NCBI RefSeq assembly: GCF_000019165.1
Contig: NC_010337.2
Span: 1,479,001-1,543,000 of the forward strand
From: Heliomicrobium modesticaldum Ice1
GTDB taxonomy: Bacteria; Bacillota; Desulfitobacteriia; Heliobacteriales; Heliobacteriaceae
Length of the DNA: 64,000 nucleotides
Direction of reading: 5' to 3'
Shown here piece by piece: positions 59,578 to 64,000 of this stretch (position 1 is its first letter; the number at the start of each line of letters is the position of its first letter). The position numbers and the translations under genes are program-made. The notes under the pieces were generated by a model. That model was given only the letters and a program-made list of their open reading frames with translations. It had not been told where the DNA came from and searched no databases.

Positions 59578-60126
59578 ATGAAAAAGTTTGTCTGCCTGAT
59601 CTGCGGGTATGTCCACGAAGGGGATGCCGCTCCTGAGTTTTGCCCCACCTGCAAAGCCCCTTCCGGCAAGTTTGAGGAGAAAGGGTCCGGCGAACTGAAG
59701 TGGGCTGACGAGCACCGGATCGGCGTCGCCGCCGGTGTTGACGCCCAGGTGGTGGAAGGCCTGAAGATGAACTTTGTCGGCGAATGCACTGAAGTCGGCA
59801 TGTACCTGGCCATGAGCCGTCAGGCTGACCGGGAGGGCTACCCTGAAGTGGCGGAAGCCTATAAGCGCATCGCCTTTGAAGAAGCGGAACATGCCGCCAA
59901 GTTCGCTGAACTGCTTGGCGAAGTCGTCTTCCCTTCTACGAAGAAGAACCTGGAGCTGCGCGTGGAAGCCGAATACGGCGCCTGCCAGGGCAAACTCGAC
60001 CTGGCCCGTCGGGCGAAAGAACTGGGCCTCGATGCCATCCATGACACTGTCCACGAAATGTGCAAGGATGAGGCCCGCCACGGCGCCGCCTTCAAAGGCC
60101 TGCTGGATCGTTGCTTCGGAAAGTAA
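59578..60126 (+). CDS. Reverse rubrerythrin (NADH-linked peroxidase component)
   Basis: 182 residues with the rubredoxin site first: [20 protein letters not shown] (two C-x2-C pairs, residues 5-24), then a ferritin-like diiron domain with [43 protein letters not shown] and [10 protein letters not shown]. Reverse rubrerythrins reduce H2O2 (and O2) with electrons from NADH via a rubredoxin reductase and protect anaerobes. ATG 59578 behind GAGGAGGAACAGGGGA. Confidence 0.93.
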   Translation: MKKFVCLICGYVHEGDAAPEFCPTCKAPSGKFEEKGSGELKWADEHRIGVAAGVDAQVVEGLKMNFVGECTEVGMYLAMSRQADREGYPEVAEAYKRIAFEEAEHAAKFAELLGEVVFPSTKKNLELRVEAEYGACQGKLDLARRAKELGLDAIHDTVHEMCKDEARHGAAFKGLLDRCFGK

Positions 60127-60138
60127 TTCTTCGAGAGT

Positions 60139-60187
60139 CAAAAAACGGGGTTTGGCCGGTTGTATAACCGAGCCGACCCCGTTTTTT
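60139..60187 (+). terminator. Terminator after rubrerythrin
   Basis: AAAAAACGGGGT/ACCCCGTTTTTT outer stem with an inner GGCCGGTT-GTAT-AACCGAGCC hairpin. Confidence 0.88.
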
Positions 60188-60267
60188 ATTTCAATAGTTT
60201 TGCGGTAAAATAGAAAGAACGGATGCAATACCAATTATGCAGTAAAACAGAAATGCGAGGTGCCCCC

Positions 60268-61560
60268 ATGGTGCGAGCCCATACTCTCCATACAGTTGTC
60301 GTGCCGAAGGCGGACAGCCCGAGTGAGACATGGACGCCTTTTTTTCACAACCTCTTTCAAAAAACCACGGATGCAGACCGCAGCAGCCGCCGCGATCGTT
60401 TCGGTTGGCCCCGTTCCTTTGAAGACACCCTGCATCAACTTGCCGATCTCGGGTATGAAGCGTATAGAAGGACCTTGGACCAGGTGAGCCAGAGTTGGTC
60501 TGTTTCGCGCCAAAAGCTTTTTCGATTGTGGGGAGCCTTTAGCTTTTTGGTCCAATTGGAACAAAAGGTGAAAGACAGTCCCTATTGGCGTTACCACCTC
60601 AACTTTCAAGATATGGACAAGGTGTTTCTGGCTACGGCAGTGGCCTTCACAGCGCAGGAGTGGCCCCCTGTCGATGATCGTGATGGGAAGGCCTTCTTGT
60701 CTCTGTTGCGGGACCGGGTGATCCGGCTTACCGAGAATGAGGTCTTTCCATGGTTGGACATTTACCGGCTCTTTTGGGGAAATGTGCTCGGCGGTACCCC
60801 TTGGGCGCTGCGGGAAGCGGACGAAATCGCTGCCATCAGTCAACACAAAACGGCGCCCCACGGCGTCAAGGAGTCGAGCTTCCAATGTACCCTCTCCTTG
60901 CTGCGCATTCACTTTCTCTTTATGGCACGAGAAGATGATGCCGTCCGGCAGGAGATCGAAGGGATGGCAGACCGGGGGCTTGTTGTCCATTGGAGTGCCC
61001 TGTTCCTCTACCTGCACGGTCTGAAGCCTTCGGGCCAATTGGAACGGCTTTTGTCCTGGCTACGCTGGTTTGAAGCGACGGGAAAGAGGTGCTTCGCGCC
61101 GCTCGATCAGTACGAACAGGCGGAGACGGTGAAGTTCTGGTTGCAGGTTGCCGAGCCTTGCGGAGCCGTTGATGAGATGCTGGATGCGGTGCGCCCCAGT
61201 GTGCCTGACTATATGTACCGGCAGTTGCTGGTTAACGTAGGCCGGTACCGGCAGTGGGCTGAGTTGTGTCTGCTTCACGGACGTCTGGATAGGGGGGATC
61301 ATTATTGGAAAGCGGTAGAGAAAGTTGATCCGGCCGTAATGCTTCCCTTGTATCATCACGCCATCGTTCGGCAGATCGCCCAGAAAAACCGGCCGGCCTA
61401 CCAAGAAGCGGTAAAAATGCTGAAAAAACTTCGCGCCCACTATAAAAAACTCAAGCAAAATGATCGCTTTGAGCGCTACTTGGCGCGGATCCTGGAAGAG
61501 AATGGGCGCTTGCGGGCTTTTCAGGAAGAACTGGTAAAAGGGAAGTTGATCACGCCATGA
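60268..61560 (+). CDS. Protein resembling the C-terminal part of SWIM zinc-finger proteins; SNF2 helicase partner
   Basis: 430 residues, Trp- and Arg-rich, helical. The C-terminal stretch (LPLYHHAIVRQIAQKNRPAY..., AVKMLKKLRAHYKK, LRAFQEELVKGKLI) is like the end of SWIM-domain proteins encoded before SNF2 helicases in Firmicutes. No CxCx(n)CxH SWIM motif is present, so the zinc finger seems lost or replaced. ATG 60268 behind GCGAGGTG. It overlaps the helicase start by 4 bp (ATGA), so the two are coupled. Confidence 0.7.
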   Translation: MVRAHTLHTVVVPKADSPSETWTPFFHNLFQKTTDADRSSRRDRFGWPRSFEDTLHQLADLGYEAYRRTLDQVSQSWSVSRQKLFRLWGAFSFLVQLEQKVKDSPYWRYHLNFQDMDKVFLATAVAFTAQEWPPVDDRDGKAFLSLLRDRVIRLTENEVFPWLDIYRLFWGNVLGGTPWALREADEIAAISQHKTAPHGVKESSFQCTLSLLRIHFLFMAREDDAVRQEIEGMADRGLVVHWSALFLYLHGLKPSGQLERLLSWLRWFEATGKRCFAPLDQYEQAETVKFWLQVAEPCGAVDEMLDAVRPSVPDYMYRQLLVNVGRYRQWAELCLLHGRLDRGDHYWKAVEKVDPAVMLPLYHHAIVRQIAQKNRPAYQEAVKMLKKLRAHYKKLKQNDRFERYLARILEENGRLRAFQEELVKGKLITP

Positions 61561-64000
61561 GCGGCGGCAAAGCGCAGGTACATGTTCAAATCCATTGGCA
61601 GCCGGAATCGGCCGACTTTTTCGTAACTGCAACGAGAGGCATGATAAACTGTTGGTATGAAGCGGGGGCGCTCCAACTGCGCCGGACTCTTTTTGCTTGG
61701 CATGAACCTTCATTTCACGGCGCTTTCATCGCTGTGGTTCGCCGTGACGATAGGTGGGGGCTGACGGTGTCGCCTTTGGCGATGTTGGAGCTGTTCGCCG
61801 ATTCGACAGCGCTGTCGGAAGTCCAGTGGTGCTGGGAGGGACAGGGCGCGGAGATAGCGAAAGCGGCGGGACCGCTGCGGGAACTGCTGCGCCAGGGGTG
61901 GTGGCGGCCTGACTATGAAGCTTGGCGATCGGGGCGAAGCGGCTGGCGGCTTGAAGAAGGGGCGGTTCAACCTGTGCGGGAAGCGGCCCCGTCGCTGGCC
62001 TGGCTGGATGATTGGGCTTCAGCGGCCATCGACGAGTTGATCGAGCAGACGCCCCAAATGCGGGAACTCTGGTTAAAGATGCAGCAGGCCTATCCCTTGC
62101 TGGCGGCGGAGGCGACGAAGGTGAAGCGCTCCGCCAAGGGCGGCGATCGGACAAGCCGCCCTGTTGAGGCGGCAGACCAAGCCGCGAAAACCCGCTCGGG
62201 TGCGGTGCTGATCGAAGATGAGCGAGACTGGCTGGAGGCTGTCGGCTGGTGGTCTGTTTCGCGCCGCTTGCGGGCAGCCTTGCGCCTCCTTGAGCCTGAA
62301 AACGATGCAGGTTTTTGGTCTCTGGGGCTCTTGCTGCAACCGATGCAGGGGGGGAGTCCGGGGCTGCCTCTCGATCCGGCTGATCCGGAGTCGATGGCGT
62401 TGTTGCCGTCTGACTGGCAGGAGCACTGGAGCGAAGTGGAGCGTGATCTGGCCAAGATGGCCCGCATCGCGCCTGTGTTGGCGCCGGAACGGGTGCTGGT
62501 TGCCGGAACAGCGGTGTCTGAGCCGGATCCTTCGCCGCATTTTTTGGCCAATCGAAAATGGCTGCTCGATGATGACGCGGCTTGGACATTTTTAAGCGAG
62601 CAGAGCGGCCCCTTGATAGAGGCCGGCTTCTCCCTCTTTTTGCCCCGCTGGTGGGAGGAGATCCAGCGCCAGTCGGCCCGGCTCAAGGTGCAGACGCGGT
62701 CAAGCGCCGGGTCGGCGGCAGATCCGCTGCTGGGGCTGGATCAGCTTGTCCAATTTGATTGGAAACTGGCTATCGGCGATATCGATCTGGACGAAAGGGA
62801 GTTTGTCGACCTTGTGGAAAAAGGTCGTCAACTGGTCCGGGTGCGCGACCGCTGGATCCGCCTTGACCTTAAGCGATGGCGGCCCCTGCTGGCGTCATTA
62901 CGAAAGACGCAAAAGGGACTCTCGCTCGGACAGGCTTTGCAACTCTATTGGGGAACACCGCCTTCGGACTGGGCACAATGGCTTGCCCCTGAAGAAGGGC
63001 AGGAACTGTCCGATGAGCAGGGCGAATCGAAAGCGCCTGAAGGGGCGGATTTTTCCGGAGCGCGGAACGAGAATGGCGAAACAACTGACGGAACCGATCA
63101 GGTTTCCCTTGCCCTTAAGGTGGAACTGGACGGACCGCTGCGGCAGCTGGCTGATGAATTGACCGGAACGGCGCGGCTGACGCCGCTGGCGCCGCCGCCC
63201 TCTTTTCAAGGGAGCTTGCGGCCCTATCAACAACTCGGCAGTGCCTGGCTGCTCTTTTTGCGCCGCTTTGGCCTCGGTGGCTGCTTGGCCGACGATATGG
63301 GACTAGGGAAGACGATCCAGTGGATCGCCTACCTGCTTCACGTGAAGGAAAAAGAAGCGCCTGGGCGGCCGTCACTGCTCGTCTGTTCCACCTCGGTGAT
63401 CGGCAACTGGCAAAAGGAGCTAGCCCGTTTTGCCCCTTCGCTTAGGATGCACATCCATTACGGAAGCAACCGTTACCGCGGCGATGCCTTTCGGGATCTT
63501 TCCGCAGAGGCGGACCTGGTGATCACCACCTACACACTGGCCCAGATGGACCAAGAGGATATCGCCTCTGTAGCTTGGGACTGCCTCTGTCTGGATGAGG
63601 CCCAGAACATCAAGAACGTCTATACGAAGCAATCAGCGGCGGTTCGCGTTTTCCCTGCGCGCCATCGGGTCGCCTTGACGGGCACGCCGATGGAAAACCG
63701 CCTGACCGAGTTGTGGTCGATCATGGACTTTTTGAACCCCGGCTATCTGGGGGGGTTGACGGAATTCAACCGCCGTTTCGTCCAGTCGATTGAACGCAAA
63801 AACGACGCCGATGCCCTCGATCGGCTCCAACGCCTCGTCCGACCCTTCTTGCTTCGCCGGGAGAAAGGCGATCCGGCCATCGAACTGGAACTGCCGGAGA
63901 AGCTGGAGAGCAAGGAGTATATCCAGTTGACGGCGGAGCAGGCGTCGCTCTATGAAAGCGTTCTCCAGGCGGCGATGGAGAAAATCGAAGAATCGACCGG
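61557..64000 (+). CDS. SNF2-family DEAD/DEAH helicase, 3' truncated by window edge
   Basis: 814 codons are visible with no stop. The N-terminal ~530 residues include the bacterial SNF2-associated region (WKLAIGDIDLDEREFVDLVEKGRQLVRVRDRWIRLD). The helicase core begins with LRPYQQLGSAWLLFLRRFGLGGCLADDMGLGKTIQWIAYLL (Walker A about 582-587), then VCSTSVIGNWQKEL, motif II LDEAQNIKN (about 679-687), motif III LTGTPMENRLTELWSIMDFLNPGYLG and LVRPFLLRREK. ATP-driven DNA translocation is expected; the second RecA lobe lies outside the window. ATG 61557 overlaps the preceding stop. Confidence 0.93.
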   Translation, partial: MSGGKAQVHVQIHWQPESADFFVTATRGMINCWYEAGALQLRRTLFAWHEPSFHGAFIAVVRRDDRWGLTVSPLAMLELFADSTALSEVQWCWEGQGAEIAKAAGPLRELLRQGWWRPDYEAWRSGRSGWRLEEGAVQPVREAAPSLAWLDDWASAAIDELIEQTPQMRELWLKMQQAYPLLAAEATKVKRSAKGGDRTSRPVEAADQAAKTRSGAVLIEDERDWLEAVGWWSVSRRLRAALRLLEPENDAGFWSLGLLLQPMQGGSPGLPLDPADPESMALLPSDWQEHWSEVERDLAKMARIAPVLAPERVLVAGTAVSEPDPSPHFLANRKWLLDDDAAWTFLSEQSGPLIEAGFSLFLPRWWEEIQRQSARLKVQTRSSAGSAADPLLGLDQLVQFDWKLAIGDIDLDEREFVDLVEKGRQLVRVRDRWIRLDLKRWRPLLASLRKTQKGLSLGQALQLYWGTPPSDWAQWLAPEEGQELSDEQGESKAPEGADFSGARNENGETTDGTDQVSLALKVELDGPLRQLADELTGTARLTPLAPPPSFQGSLRPYQQLGSAWLLFLRRFGLGGCLADDMGLGKTIQWIAYLLHVKEKEAPGRPSLLVCSTSVIGNWQKELARFAPSLRMHIHYGSNRYRGDAFRDLSAEADLVITTYTLAQMDQEDIASVAWDCLCLDEAQNIKNVYTKQSAAVRVFPARHRVALTGTPMENRLTELWSIMDFLNPGYLGGLTEFNRRFVQSIERKNDADALDRLQRLVRPFLLRREKGDPAIELELPEKLESKEYIQLTAEQASLYESVLQAAMEKIEEST

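Overview
This is a bacterial chromosomal window of about 58-60% GC by eye. It looks like a Firmicute of the Heliobacteria (Heliobacterium/Heliomicrobium type). The case for that is Gram-positive RNA regulation (a T-box leader before the ilv/leu genes and a glmS ribozyme before glmS), Clostridia-type gene sets (reverse rubrerythrin, cdaA-cdaR-glmM, YkuI- and YpdA-like proteins), an uptake [NiFe] hydrogenase with its full hyp set, and citramalate synthase beside the leucine genes. No photosynthesis gene lies in the window, so the genus is an inference.

Layout. 1-2.1 kb: isocitrate dehydrogenase (5' truncated) and malate dehydrogenase. 2.3-5.1 kb: a cysteine-rich HTH regulator, a divergent MerR/cobalamin regulator with CarH-type motifs, and a secreted protein of unknown function. 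5.4-16.4 kb: hupS-hupL-hupC-hupD-hypA-hypB-hypF-hypC-hypD-hypE plus a 91-residue unknown, an 11-kb operon for a membrane-bound H2-uptake enzyme. 16.7-22.2 kb: single housekeeping genes (DJ-1/PfpI, YjbQ, nitroreductase, YdcF-like, LLH-holin-like, a 33-residue membrane peptide, tRNA-Thr(CGT), PAS-HD, MazG). 22.4-26.3 kb: tetR and a HlyD-ABC-ABC2 exporter. 26.6-29.8 kb: a CoA-transferase and motAB. 29.8-31.7 kb: an IS1182-type element lying exactly at the motB stop codon. 31.9-34.1 kb: EAL protein and YpdA-like reductase. 34.3-34.9 kb: a transposase-less element with terminal inverted repeats.

35-48.3 kb: T-box leader, then ilvE-ilvD-ilvN-ilvC-ilvB-leuA-leuC-leuD-leuB-cimA, the route to Val, Leu and (through citramalate) Ile. 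Two related ~170-bp foldable palindromes in opposite orientation bracket leuCD. 48.4-56.6 kb: a 20-bp-period array, sbp, cdaA-cdaR, an FAD oxidoreductase, glmM, glmS ribozyme and glmS (c-di-AMP and amino-sugar synthesis). 56.8-60.1 kb: type II NADH dehydrogenase, LysR regulator, an MCP C-terminal remnant and reverse rubrerythrin. 60.3-64 kb: a two-gene unit of a SWIM-associated-type protein and an SNF2 helicase that runs off the window.

The most unusual items are the CarH-like regulator that lacks the His next to its signature Trp, with a perfect 17-bp palindrome in its divergent promoter region; the paired palindromes around leuCD; the two 20-bp-period arrays; the TIR-bounded element without transposase; the 33-residue membrane peptide; and the glycine-rich repeat inserts in HypF and HypE.
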